From Bathymodiolus brooksi (taxonomy: Eukaryota > Mollusca > Bivalvia > Mytilida > Modiolidae): 64,000 bases of DNA. Where the stretch lies: NCBI GenBank assembly GCA_963680875.1, contig OY804588.1, forward strand, positions 76,222,829 to 76,286,828, in the 5' to 3' direction. A model generated the notes under the pieces. That model made no database searches. It was not told the DNA's origin and worked only from the letters and a program-made list of their open reading frames with translations. The position numbers were made by a program, and so were the translations under genes. Shown piece by piece: positions 48,301 to 63,300 of this stretch. Numbering within the stretch: position 1 is the stretch's first letter; each line of letters begins with the position of its first letter.

Positions 48301-51300
48301 TATTATAATTTGACAGCAATCTAACTCAGCAATTTTTAATATATTGTATAGGATAATGAAGAATTCATTATACAGTCACAGTAAATAAAGTATATTATAC
48401 AAACGTCTAGAAGCAAGTGACAACCATACAATAAATCTGTCCCACTGGATCTGAAAGTTACTAAGGATACTAGGTTAATACTAAATATTATATACGTCTG
48501 AAAATTAAACCAAACAGTGTTAGAATTAGATTTTAGAGCTGTCAAATTTTTGTTCTTCCCTCGACGGGATTTGAACCCACACCATTGATACACTGCAGCA
48601 CCATTCGCTTAGCCTTACGTCCAGCGCCCTAGACCACTCGACTACATCCACTCCCTAAAAAAGGAGCTTCAATAATCCTAGTGTTACCTTTTCTCGTAAG
48701 GTAAATCTAGGGATAGACGTAAGACATGTGTATAAGCGTGTGTAGATGGTACATATATACTTAATATTATAATTTGACAGCAATCTAACTCAGCAATTTT
48801 TAATATATTGTATAGGATAATGAAGAATTCATTATACAGTCACAGTAAATAAAGTATATTATACAAACGTCTAGAAGCAAGTGACAACCATACAATATAT
48901 CTGTCCCACTGGATCTGAAAGTTACTAAGGATACTAGGTTAATACTAAATATTATATACGTCTGAAAATTAAATCAAACAGTGTTAGAATTAGATTTTAG
49001 AGCTGTCAAATTTTTGTTCTTCCCTCGACGGGATTTGAACCCACACCATTGATACACTGCAGCACCATTCGCTTAGCCTTACGTCCAGCGCCCTAGACCA
49101 CTCGACTACATCCACTCCCTAAAAAAGGAGCTTCAATAATCCTAGTGTTACCTTTTCTCGTAAGGTAAATCTAGGGATAGACGTAAGACATGTGTATAAG
49201 CGTGTGTAGATGGTACATATATACTTAATATTATAATTTGACAGCAATCTAACTCAGCAATTTTTAATATATTGTATAGGATAATGAAGAATTCATTATA
49301 CAGTCACAGTAAATAAAGTATATTATACAAACGTCTAGAAGCAAGTGACAACCATACAATATATCTGTCCCACTGGATCTGAAAGTTACTAAGGATACTA
49401 GGTTAATACTAAATATTATATACGTCTGAAAATTAAACCAAACAGTGTTAGAATTAGATTTTAGAGCTGTCAAATTTTTGTTCTTCCCTCGACGGGATTT
49501 GAACCCACACCATTGATACACTGCAGCACCATTCGCTTAGCCTTACGTCCAGCGCCCTAGACCACTCGACCACATCCACTCCCTAAAAAAGGAGCTTCAA
49601 TAATCCTAGTGTTACCTTTTCTCGTAAGGTAAATCTAGGGATAGACGTAAGACATGTGTATAAGCGTGTGTAGATGGTACATATATACTTAATATTATAA
49701 TTTGACAGCAATCTAACTCAGCAATTTTTAATATATTGTATAGGATAATGAAGAATTCATTATACAGTCACAGTAAATAAAGTATATTATACAAACGTCT
49801 AGAAGCAAGTGACAACCATACAATAAATCTGTCCCACTGGATCTGAAAGTTACTAAGGATACTAGGTTAATACTAAATATTATATACGTCTGAAAATTAA
49901 ACCAAACAGTGTTAGAATTAGATTTTAGAGCTGTCAAATTTTTGTTCTTCCCTCGACGGGATTTGAACCCACACCATTGATACACTGCAGCACCATTCGC
50001 TTAGCCTTACGTCCAGCGCCCTAGACCACTCGACCACATCCACTCCCTAAAAAAGGAGCTTCAATAATCCTAGTGTTACCTTTTCTCGTAAGGTAAATCT
50101 AGGGATAGACGTAAGACATGTGTATAAGCGTGTGTAGATGGTACATATATACTTAATATTATAATTTGACAGCAATCTAACTCAGCAATTTTTAATATAT
50201 TGTATAGGATAATGAAGAATTCATTATACAGTCACAGTAAATAAAGTATATTATACAAACGTCTAGAAGCAAGTGACAACCATACAATATATCTGTCCCA
50301 CTGGATCTGAAAGTTACTAAGGATACTAGGTTAATACTAAATATTATATACGTCTGAAAATTAAACCAAACAGTGTTAGAATTAGATTTTAGAGCTGTCA
50401 AATTTTTGTTCTTCCCTCGACGGGATTTGAACCCACACCATTGATTCACTGCAGCACCATTCGCTTAGCCTTACGTCCAGCGCCCTTGACCACTCGACCA
50501 CATCCACTCCCTAAAAAAGGAGCTTCAATAATCCTAGTGTTACCTTTTCTTGTAAGGTAAATCTAGGGATAGACGTAAGACATGTGTATAAGCGTGTGTA
50601 GATGGTACATATATACTTAATATTATAATTTGACAGCAATCTAACTCAGCAATTTTTAATATATTGTATAGGATAATGAAGAATTCATTATACAGTCACA
50701 GTAAATAAAGTATATTATACAAACGTCTAGAAGCAAGTGACAACCATACAATATATCTGTCCCACTGGATCTGAAAGTTACTAAGGATACTAGGTTAATA
50801 CTAAATATTATATACGTCTGAAAATTAAACCAAACAGTGTTAGAATTAGATTTTAGAGCTGTCAAATTTTTGTTCTTCCCTCGACGGGATTTGAACCCAC
50901 ACCATTGATACACTGCAGCACCATTCGCTTAGCCTTACGTCCAGCGCCCTAGACCACTCGACTACATCCACTCCCTAAAAAAGGAGCTTCAATAATCCTA
51001 GTGTTACCTTTTCTCGTAAGGTAAATCTAGGGATAGACGTAAGACATGTGTATAAGCGTGTGTAGATGGTACATATATACTTAATATTATAATTTGACAG
51101 CAATCTAACTCAGCAATTTTTAATATATTGTATAGGATAATGAAGAATTCATTATACAGTCACAGTAAATAAAGTATATTATACAAACGTCTAGAAGCAA
51201 GTGACAACCATACAATATATCTGTCCCACTGGATCTGAAAGTTACTAAGGATACTAGGTTAATACTAAATATTATATACGTCTGAAAATTAAACCAAACA

Positions 51301-54300
51301 GTGTTAGAATTAGATTTTAGAGCTGTCAAATTTTTGTTCTTCCCTCGACGGGATTTGAACCCACACCATTGATACACTGCAGCACCATTCGCTTAGCCTT
51401 ACGTCCAGCGCCCTAGACCACTCGACTACATCCACTCCCTAAAAAAGGAGCTTCAATAATTCTAGTGTTACCTTTTCTCGTAAGGTAAATCTAGGGATAG
51501 ACGTAAGACATGTGTATAAGCGTGTGTAGATGGTACATATATACTTAATATTATAATTTGACAGCAATCTAACTCAGCAATTTTTAATATATTGTATAGG
51601 ATAATGAAGAATTCATTATACAGTCACAGTAAATAAAGTATATTATACAAACGTCTAGAAGCAAGTGACAACCATACAATATATCTGTCCCACTGGATCT
51701 GAAAGTTACTAAGGATACTAGGTTAATACTAAATATTATATACGTCTGAAAATTAAACCAAACAGTGTTAGAATTAGATTTTAGAGCTGTCAAATTTTTG
51801 TTCTTCCCTCGACGGGATTTGAACCCACACCATTGATACACTGCAGCACCATTCGCTTAGCCTTACGTCCAGCGCCCTAGACCACTCGACCACATCCACT
51901 CCCTAAAAAAGGAGCTTCAATAATCCTAGTGTTACCTTTTCTCGTAAGGTAAATCTAGGGATAGACGTAAGACATGTGTATAAGCGTGTGTAGATGGTAC
52001 ATATATACTTAATATTATAATTTGACAGCAATCTAACTCAGCAATTTTTAATATATTGTATAGGATAATGAAGAATTCATTATACAGTCACAGTAAATAA
52101 AGTATATTATACAAACGTCTAGAAGCAAGTGACAACCATACAATATATCTGTCCCACTGGATCTGAAAGTTACTAAGGATACTAGGTTAATACTAAATAT
52201 TATATACGTCTGAAAATTAAACCAAACAGTGTTAGAATTAGATTTTAGAGCTGTCAAATTTTTGTTCTTCCCTCGACGGGATTTGAACCCACACCATTGA
52301 TACACTGCAGCACCATTCGCTTAGCCTTACGTCCAGCGCCCTAGACCACTCGACTACATCCACTCCCTAAAAAAGGAGCTTCAATAATCCTAGTGTTACC
52401 TTTTCTCGTAAGGTAAATCTAGGGATAGACGTAAGACATGTGTATAAGCGTGTGTAGATGGTACATATATACTTAATATTATAATTTGACAGCAATCTAA
52501 CTCAGCAATTTTTAATATATTGTATAGGATAATGAAGAATTCATTATACAGTCACAGTAAATAAAGTATATTATACAAACGTCTAGAAGCAAGTGACAAC
52601 CATACAATAAATCTGTCCCACTGGATCTGAAAGTTACTAAGGATACTAGGTTAATACTAAATATTATATACGTCTGAAAATTAAACCAAACAGTGTTAGA
52701 ATTAGATTTTAGAGCTGTCAAATTTTTGTTCTTCCCTCGACGGGATTTGAACCCACACCATTGATACACTGCAGCACCATTCGCTTAGCCTTACGTCCAG
52801 CGCCCTAGACCACTCGACCACATCCACTCCCTAAAAAAGGAGCTTCAATAATCCTAGTGTTACCTTTTCTTGTAAGGTAAATATAGGGATAGACGTAAGA
52901 CATGTGTATAAGCGTGTGTAGATGGTACATATATACTTAATATTATAATTTGACAGCAATCTAACTCAGCAATTTTTAATATATTGTATAGGATAATGAA
53001 GAATTCATTATACAGTCACAGTAAATAAAGTATATTATACAAACGTCTAGAAGCAAGTGACAACCATACAATAAATCTGTCCCACTGGATCTGAAAGTTA
53101 CTAAGGATACTAGGTTAATACTAAATATTATATACGTCTGAAAATTAAACCAAACAGTGTTAGAATTAGATTTTAGAGCTGTCAAATTTTTGTTCTTCCC
53201 TCGACGGGATTTGAACCCACACCATTGATACACTGCAGCACCATTCGCTTAGCCTTACGTCCAGCGCCCTAGACCACTCGACCACATCCACTCCCTAAAA
53301 AAGGAGCTTCAATAATCCTAGTGTTACCTTTTCTCGTAAGGTAAATCTAGGGATAGACGTAAGACATGTGTATAAGCGTGTGTAGATGGTACATATATAC
53401 TTAATATTATAATTTTACAGCAATCTAACTCAGCAATATTTAATATATTGTATAGGATAATGAAGAATTCATTATACAGTCACAGTAAATAAAGTATATT
53501 ATACAAACGTCTAGAAGCAAGTGACAACCATACAATATATCTGTCCCACTGGATCTGAAAGTTACTAAGGATACTAGGTTAATACTAAATATTATATACG
53601 TCTGAAAATTAAACCAAACAGTGTTAGAATTAGATTTTAGAGCTGTCAAATTTTTGTTCTTCCCTCGACGGGATTTGAACCCACACCATTGATACACTGC
53701 AGCACCATTCGCTTAGCCTTACGTCCAGCGCCCTTGACCACTCGACCACATCCACTCCCTAAAAAAGGAGCTTCAATAATCCTAGTGTTACCTTTTCTTG
53801 TAAGGTAAATCTAGGGATAGACGTAAGACATGTGTATAAGCGTGTGTAGATGGTACATATATACTTAATATTATAATTTGACAGCAATCTAACTCAGCAA
53901 TTTTTAATATATTGTATAGGATAATGAAGAATTCATTATACAGTCACAGTAAATAAAGTATATTATACAAACGTCTAGAAGCAAGTGACAACCATACAAT
54001 ATATCTGTCCCACTGGATCTGAAAGTTACTAAGGATACTAGGTTAATACTAAATATTATATACGTCTGAAAATTAAACCAAACAGTGTTAGAATTAGATT
54101 TTAGAGCTGTCAAATATTTGTTCTTCCCTCGACGGGATTTGAACCCACACCATTGATACACTGCAGCACCATTCGCTTAGCCTTACGTCCAGCGCCCTAG
54201 ACCACTCGACTACATCCACTCCCTAAAAAAGGAGCTTCAATAATCCTAGTGTTACCTTTTCTCGTAAGGTAAATCTAGGGATAGACGTAAGACATGTGTA

Positions 54301-57300
54301 TAAGCGTGTGTAGATGGTACATATATACTTAATATTATAATTTGACAGCAATCTAACTCAGCAATTTTTAATATATTGTATAGGATAATGAAGAATTCAT
54401 TATACAGTCACAGTAAATAAAGTATATTATACAAACGTCTAGAAGCAAGTGACAACCATACAATATATCTGTCCCACTGGATCTGAAAGTTACTAAGGAT
54501 ACTAGGTTAATACTAAATATTATATACGTCTGAAAATTAAACCAAACAGTGTTAGAATTAGATTTTAGAGCTGTCAAATTTTTGTTCTTCCCTCGACGGG
54601 ATTTGAACCCACACCATTGATACACTGCAGCACCATTCGCTTAGCCTTACGTCCAGCGCCCTAGACCACTCGACTACATCCACTCCCTAAAAAAGGAGCT
54701 TCAATAATCCTAGTGTTACCTTTTCTCGTAAGGTAAATCTATGGATAGACGTAAGACATGTGTATAAGCGTGTGTAGATGGTACATATATACTTAATATT
54801 ATAATTTGACAGCAATCTAACTCAGCAATTTTTAATATATTGTATAGGATAATGAAGAATTCATTATACAGTCACAGTAAATAAAGTATATTATACAAAC
54901 GTCTAGAAGCAAGTGACAACCATACAATATATCTGTCCCACTGGATCTGAAAGTTACTAAGGATACTAGGTTAATACTAAATATTATATACGTCTGAAAA
55001 TTAAACCAAACAGTGTTAGAATTAGATTTTAGAGCTGTCAAATTTTTGTTCTTCCCTCGACGGGATTTGAACCCACACCATTGATACACTGCAGCACCAT
55101 TCGCTTAGCCTTACGTCCAGCGCCCTTGACCACTCGACCACATCCACTCCCTAAAAAAGTAGCTTCAATAATCCTAGTGTTACCTTTTCTTGTAAGGTAA
55201 ATCTAGGGATAGACGTAAGACATGTGTATAAGCGTGTGTAGATGGTACATATATACTTAATATTATAATTTGACAGCAATCTAACTCAGCAATTTTTAAT
55301 ATATTGTATAGGATAATGAAGAATTCATTATACAGTCACAGTAAATAAAGTATATTATACAAACGTCTAGAAGCAAGTGACAACCATACAATATATCTGT
55401 CCCACTGGATCTGAAAGTTACTAAGGATACTAGGTTAATACTAAATATTATATACGTCTGAAAATTAAACCAAACAGTGTTAGAATTAGATTTTAGAGCT
55501 GTCAAATTTTTGTTCTTCCCTCGACGGGATTTGAACCCACACCATTGATACACTGCAGCACCATTCGCTTAGCCTTACGTCCAGCGCCCTAGACCACTCG
55601 ACTACATCCACTCCCTAAAAAAGGAGCTTCAATAATCCTAGTGTTACCTTTTCTCGTAAGGTAAATCTAGGGATAGACGTAAGACATGTGTATAAGCGTG
55701 TGTAGATGGTACATATATACTTAATATTATAATTTGACAGCAATCTAACTCAGCAATTTTTAATATATTGTATAGGATAATGAAGAATTCATTATACAGT
55801 CACAGTAAATAAAGTATATTATACAAACATCTAGAAGCAAGTGACAACCATACAATATATCTGTCCCACTGGATCTGAAAGTTACTAAGGATACTAGGTT
55901 AATACTAAATATTATATACGTCTGAAAATTAAACCAAACAGTGTTAGAATTAGATTTTAGAGCTGTCAAATTTTTGTTCTTCCCTCGACGGGATTTGAAC
56001 CCACACCATTGATACACTGCAGCACCATTCGCTTAGCCTTACGTCCAGCGCCCTAGACCACTCGACTACATCCACTCCCTAAAAAAGGAGCTTCAATAAT
56101 CCTAGTGTTACCTTTTCTCGTAAGGTAAATCTAGGGATAGACGTAAGACATGTGTATAAGCGTGTGTAGATGGTACATATATACTTAATATTATAATTTG
56201 ACAGCAATCTAACTCAGCAATTTTTAATATATTGTATAGGATAATGAAGAATTCATTATACAGTCACAGTAAATAAAGTATATTATACAAACGTCTAGAA
56301 GCAAGTGACAACCATACAATATATCTGTCCCACTGGATCTGAAAGTTACTAAGGATACTAGGTTAATACTAAATATTATATACGTCTGAAAATTAAACCA
56401 AACAGTGTTAGAATTAGATTTTAGAGCTGTCAAATTTTTGTTCTTCCCTCGACGGGATTTGAACCCACACCATTGATACACTGCAGCACCATTCGCTTAG
56501 CCTTACGTCCAGCGCCCTTGACCACTCGACCACATCCACTCCCTAAAAAAGGAGCTTCAATAATCCTAGTGTTACCTTTTCTTGTAAGGTAAATCTAGGG
56601 ATAGACGTAAGACATGTGTATAAGCGTGTGTAGATGGTACATATATACTTAATATTATAATTTGACAGCAATCTAACTCAGCAATTTTTAATATATTGTA
56701 TAGGATAATGAAGAATTCATTATACAGTCACAGTAAATAAAGTATATTATACAAACGTCTAGAAGCAAGTGACAACCATACAATATATCTGTCCCACTGG
56801 ATCTGAAAGTTACTAAGGATACTAGGTTAATACTAAATATTATATACGTCTGAAAATTAAACCAAACAGTGTTAGAATTAGATTTTAGAGCTGTCAAATT
56901 TTTGTTCTTCCCTCGACGGGATTTGAACCCACACCATTGATACACTGCAGCACCATTCGCTTAGCCTTACGTCCAGCGCCCTAGACCACTCGACTACATC
57001 CACTCCCTAAAAAAGGAGCTTCAATAATCCTAGTGTTACCTTTTCTCGTAAGGTAAATCTAGGGATAGACGTAAGACATGTGTATAAGCGTGTGTAGATG
57101 GTACATATATACTTAATATTATAATTTGACAGCAATCTAACTCAGCAATTTTTAATATATTGTATAGAATAATGAAGAATTCATTATACAGTCACAGTAA
57201 ATAAAGTATATTATACAAACGTCTAGAAGCAAGTGACAACCATACAATATATCTGTCCCACTGGATCTGAAAGTTACTAAGGATACTAGGTTAATACTAA

Positions 57301-60300
57301 ATATTATATACGTCTGAAAATTAAACCAAACAGTGTTAGAATTAGATTTTAGAGCTGTCAAATTTTTGTTCTTCCCTCGACGGGATTTGAACCCACACCA
57401 TTGATACACTGCAGCACCATTCGCTTAGCCTTACGTCCAGCGCCCTAGACCACTCGACCACATCCACTCCCTAAAAAAGGAGCTTCAATAATCCTAGTGT
57501 TACCTTTTCTCGTAAGGTAAATCTAGGGATAGACGTAAGACATGTGTATAAGCGTGTGTAGATGGTACATATATACTTAATATTATAATTTGACAGCAAT
57601 CTAACTCAGCAATTTTTAATATATTGTATAGGATAATGAAGAATTCATTATACAGTCACAGTAAATAAAGTATATTATACAAACGTCTAGAAGCAAGTGA
57701 CAACCATACAATATATCTGTCCCACTGGATCTGAAAGTTACTAAGGATACTAGGTTAATACTAAATATTATATACGTCTGAAAATTAAACCAAACAGTGT
57801 TAGAATTAGATTTTAGAGCTGTCAAATTTTTGTTCTTCCCTCGACGGGATTTGAACCCACACCATTGATACACTGCAGCACCATTCGCTTAGCCTTACGT
57901 CCAGCGCCCTAGACCACTCGACCACATCCACTCCCTAAAAAAGGAGCTTCAATAATCCTAGTGTTACCTTTTCTCGTAAGGTAAATCTAGGGATAGACGT
58001 AAGACATGTGTATAAGCGTGTGTAGATGGTACATATATACTTAATATTATAATTTGACAGCAATCTAACTCAGCAATTTTTAATATATTGTATAGGATAA
58101 TGAAGAATTCATTATACAGTCACAGTAAATAAAGTATATTATACAAACGTCTAGAAGCAAGTGACAACCATACAATATATCTGTCCCACTGGATCTGAAA
58201 GTTACTAAGGATACTAGGTTAATACTAAATATTATATACGTCTGAAAATTAAACCAAACAGTGTTAGAATTAGATTTTAGAGCTGTCAAATTTTTGTTCT
58301 TCCCTCGACGGGATTTGAACCCACACCATTGATACACTGCAGCACCATTCGCTTAGCCTTACGTCCAGCGCCCTAGACCACTCGACCACATCCACTCTCT
58401 AAAAAAGGAGCTTCAATAATCCTAGTGTTACCTTTTCTCGTAAGGTAAATCTAGGGATAGACGTAAGACATGTGTATAAGCGTGTGTAGATGGTACATAT
58501 ATACTTAATATTATAATTTGACAGCAATCTAACTCAGCAATTTTTAATATATTGTATAGGATAATGAAGAATTCATTATACAGTCACAGTAAATAAAGTA
58601 TATTATACAAACGTCTAGAAGCAAGTGACAACCATACAATATATCTGTCCCACTGGATCTGAAAGTTACTAAGGATACTAGGTTAATACTAAATATTATA
58701 TACGTCTGAAAATTAAACCAAACAGTGTTAGAATTAGATTTTAGAGCTGTCAAATTTTTGTTCTTCCCTCGACGGGATTTGAACCCACACCATTGATACA
58801 CTGCAGCACCATTCGCTTAGCCTTACGTCCAGCGCCCTTGACCACTCGACCACATCCACTCCCTAAAAAAGTAGCTTCAATAATCCTAGTGTTACCTTTT
58901 CTTGTAAGGTAAATCTAGGGATAGACGTAAGACATGTGTATAAGCGTGTGTAGATGGTACATATATACTTAATATTATAATTTGACAGCAATCTAACTCA
59001 GCAATTTTTAATATATTGTATAGGATAATGAAGAATTCATTATACAGTCACAGTAAATAAAGTATATTATACAAACGTCTAGAAGCAAGTGACAACCATA
59101 CAATATATCTGTCCCACTGGATCTGAAAGTTACTAAGGATACTAGGTTAATACTAAATATTATATACGTCTGAAAATTAAACCAAACAGTGTTAGAATTA
59201 GATTTTAGAGCTGTCAAATTTTTGTTCTTCCCTCGACGGGATTTGAACCCACACCATTGATACACTGCAGCACCATTCGCTTAGCCTTACGTCCAGCGCC
59301 CTAGACCACTCGACTACATCCACTCCCTAAAAAAGGAGCTTCAATAATCCTAGTGTTACCTTTTCTCGTAAGGTAAATCTAGGGATAGACGTAAGACATG
59401 TGTATAAGCGTGTGTAGATGGTACATATATACTTAATATTATAATTTGACAGCAATCTAACTCAGCAATTTTTAATATATTGTATAGGATAATGAAGAAT
59501 TCATTATACAGTCACAGTAAATAAAGTATATTATACAAACGTCTAGAAGCAAGTGACAACCATACAATATATCTGTCCCACTGGATCTGAAAGTTACTAA
59601 GGATACTAGGTTAATACTAAATATTATATACGTCTGAAAATTAAACCAAACAGTGTTAGAATTAGATTTTAGAGCTGTCAAATTTTTGTTCTTCCCTCGA
59701 CGGGATTTGAACCCACACCATTGATACACTGCAGCACCATTCGCTTAGCCTTACGTCCAGCGCCCTAGACCACTCGACTACATCCACTCCCTAAAAAAGG
59801 AGCTTCAATAATCCTAGTGTTACCTTTTCTCGTAAGGTAAATCTAGGGATAGACGTAAGACATGTGTATAAGCGTGTGTAGATGGTACATATATACTTAA
59901 TATTATAATTTGACAGCAATCTAACTCAGCAATTTTTAATATATTGTATAGGATAATGAAGAATTCATTATACAGTCACAGTAAATAAAGTATATTATAC
60001 AAACGTCTAGAAGCAAGTGACAACCATACAATATATCTGTCCCACTGGATCTGAAAGTTACTAAGGATACTAGGTTAATACTAAATATTATATACGTCTG
60101 AAAATTAAACCAAACAGTGTTAGAATTAGATTTTAGAGCTGTCAAATTTTTGTTCTTCCCTCGACGGGATTTGAACCCACACCATTGATACACTGCAGCA
60201 CCATTCGCTTAGCCTTACGTCCAGCGCCCTAGACCACTCGACTACATCCACTCCCTAAAAAAGGAGCTTCAATAATCCTAGTGTTACCTTTTCTCGTAAG

Positions 60301-63300
60301 GTAAATCTAGGGATAGACGTAAGACATGTGTATAAGCGTGTGTAGATGGTACATATATACTTAATATTATAATTTGACAGCAATCTAACTCAGCAATTTT
60401 TAATATATTGTATAGGATAATGAAGAATTCATTATACAGTCACAGTAAATAAAGTATATTATACAAACGTCTAGAAGCAAGTGACAACCATACAATATAT
60501 CTGTCCCACTGGATCTGAAAGTTACTAAGGATACTAGGTTAATACTAAATATTATATACGTCTGAAAATTAAACCAAACAGTGTTAGAATTAGATTTTAG
60601 AGCTGTCAAATTTTTGTTCTTCCCTCGACGGGATTTGAACCCACACCATTGATACACTGCAGCACCATTCGCTTAGCCTTACGTCCAGCGCCCTTGACCA
60701 CTCGACCACATCCACTCCCTAAAAAAGGAGCTTCAATAATCCTAGTGTTACCTTTTCTTGTAAGGTAAATCTAGGGATAGACGTAAGACATGTGTATAAG
60801 CGTGTGTAGATGGTACATATATACTTAATATTATAATTTGACAGCAATCTAACTCAGCAATTTTTAATATATTGTATAGGATAATGAAGAATTCATTATA
60901 CAGTCACAGTAAATAAAGTATATTATACAAACGTCTAGAAGCAAGTGACAACCATACAATATATCTGTCCCACTGGATCTGAAAGTTACTAAGGATACTA
61001 GGTTAATACTAAATATTATATACGTCTGAAAATTAAACCAAACAGTGTTAGAATTAGATTTTAGAGCTGTCAAATTTTTGTTCTTCCCTCGACGGGATTT
61101 GAACCCACACCATTGATACACTGCAGCACCATTCGCTTAGCCTTACGTCCAGCGCCCTAGACCACTCGACTACATCCACTCCCTAAAAAAGGAGCTTCAA
61201 TAATCCTAGTGTTACCTTTTCTCGTAAGGTAAATCTAGGGATAGACGTAAGACATGTGTATAAGCGTGTGTAGATGGTACATATATACTTAATATTATAA
61301 TTTGACAGCAATCTAACTCAGCAATTTTTAATATATTGTATAGGATAATGAAGAATTCATTATACAGTCACAGTAAATAAAGTATATTATACAAACGTCT
61401 AGAAGCAAGTGACAACCATACAATATATCTGTCCCACTGGATCTGAAAGTTACTAAGGATACTAGGTTAATACTAAATATTATATACGTCTGAAAATTAA
61501 ACCAAACAGTGTTAGAATTAGATTTTAGAGCTGTCAAATTTTTGTTCTTCCCTCGACGGGATTTGAACCCACACCATTGATACACTGCAGCACCATTCGC
61601 TTAGCCTTACGTCCAGCGCCCTAGACCACTCGACCACATCCACTCCCTAAAAAAGGAGCTTCAATAATCCTAGTGTTACCTTTTCTCGTAAGGTAAATCT
61701 AGGGATAGACGTAAGACATGTGTATAAGCGTGTGTAGATGGTACATATATACTTAATATTATAATTTGACAGCAATCTAACTCAGCAATTTTTAATATAT
61801 TGTATAGGATAATGAAGAATTCATTATACAGTCACAGTAAATAAAGTATATTATACAAACGTCTAGAAGCAAGTGACAACCATACAATATATCTGTCCCA
61901 CTGGATCTGAAAGTTACTAAGGATACTAGGTTAATACTAAATATTATATACGTCTGAAAATTAAACCAAACAGTGTTAGAATTAGATTTTAGAGCTGTCA
62001 AATTTTTGTTCTTCCCTCGACGGGATTTGAACCCACACCATTGATACACTGCAGCACCATTCGCTTAACCTTACGTCCAGCGCCCTAGACCACTCGACTA
62101 CATCCACTCCCTAAAAAAGGAGCTTCAATAATCCTAGTGTTACCTTTTCTCGTAAGGTAAATCTAGGGATAGACGTAAGACATGTGTATAAGCGTGTGTA
62201 GATGGTACATATATACTTAATATTATAATTTGACAGCAATCTAACTCAGCAATTTTTAATATATTGTATAGGATAATGAAGAATTCATTATACAGTCACA
62301 GTAAATAAAGTATATTATACAAACGTCTAGAAGCAAGTGACAACCATACAATAAATCTGTCCCACTGGATCTGAAAGTTACTAAGGATACTAGGTTAATA
62401 CTAAATATTATATACGTCTGAAAATTAAACCAAACAGTGTTAGAATTAGATTTTAGAGCTGTCAAATTTTTGTTCTTCCCTCGACGGGATTTGAACCAAC
62501 ACCATTGATACACTGCAGCACCATTCGCTTAGCCTTACGTCCAGCGCCCTAGACCACTCGACCACATCCACTCCCTAAAAAAGGAGCTTCAATAATCCTA
62601 GTGTTACCTTTTCTTGTAAGGTAAATATAGGGATAGACGTAAGACATGTGTATAAGCGTGTGTAGATGGTACATATATACTTAATATTATAATTTGACAG
62701 CAATCTAACTCAGCAATTTTTAATATATTGTATAGGATAATGAAGAATTCATTATACAGTCACAGTAAATAAAGTATATTATACAAACGTCTAGAAGCAA
62801 GTGACAACCATACAATAAATCTGTCCCACTGGATCTGAAAGTTACTAAGGATACTAGGTTAATACTAAATATTATATACGTCTGAAAATTAAACCAAACA
62901 GTGTTAGAATTAGATTTTAGAGCTGTCAAATTTTTGTTCTTCCCTCGACGGGATTTGAACCCACACCATTGATACACTGCAGCACCATTCGCTTAGCCTT
63001 ACGTCCAGCGCCCTAGACCACTCGACCACATCCACTCCCTAAAAAAGGAGCTTCAATAATCCTAGTGTTACCTTTTCTCGTAAGGTAAATCTAGGGATAG
63101 ACGTAAGACATGTGTATAAGCGTGTGTAGATGGTACATATATACTTAATATTATAATTTGACAGCAATCTAACTCAGCAATTTTTAATATATTGTATAGG
63201 ATAATGAAGAATTCATTATACAGTCACAGTAAATAAAGTATATTATACAAACGTCTAGAAGCAAGTGACAACCATACAATATATCTGTCCCACTGGATCT

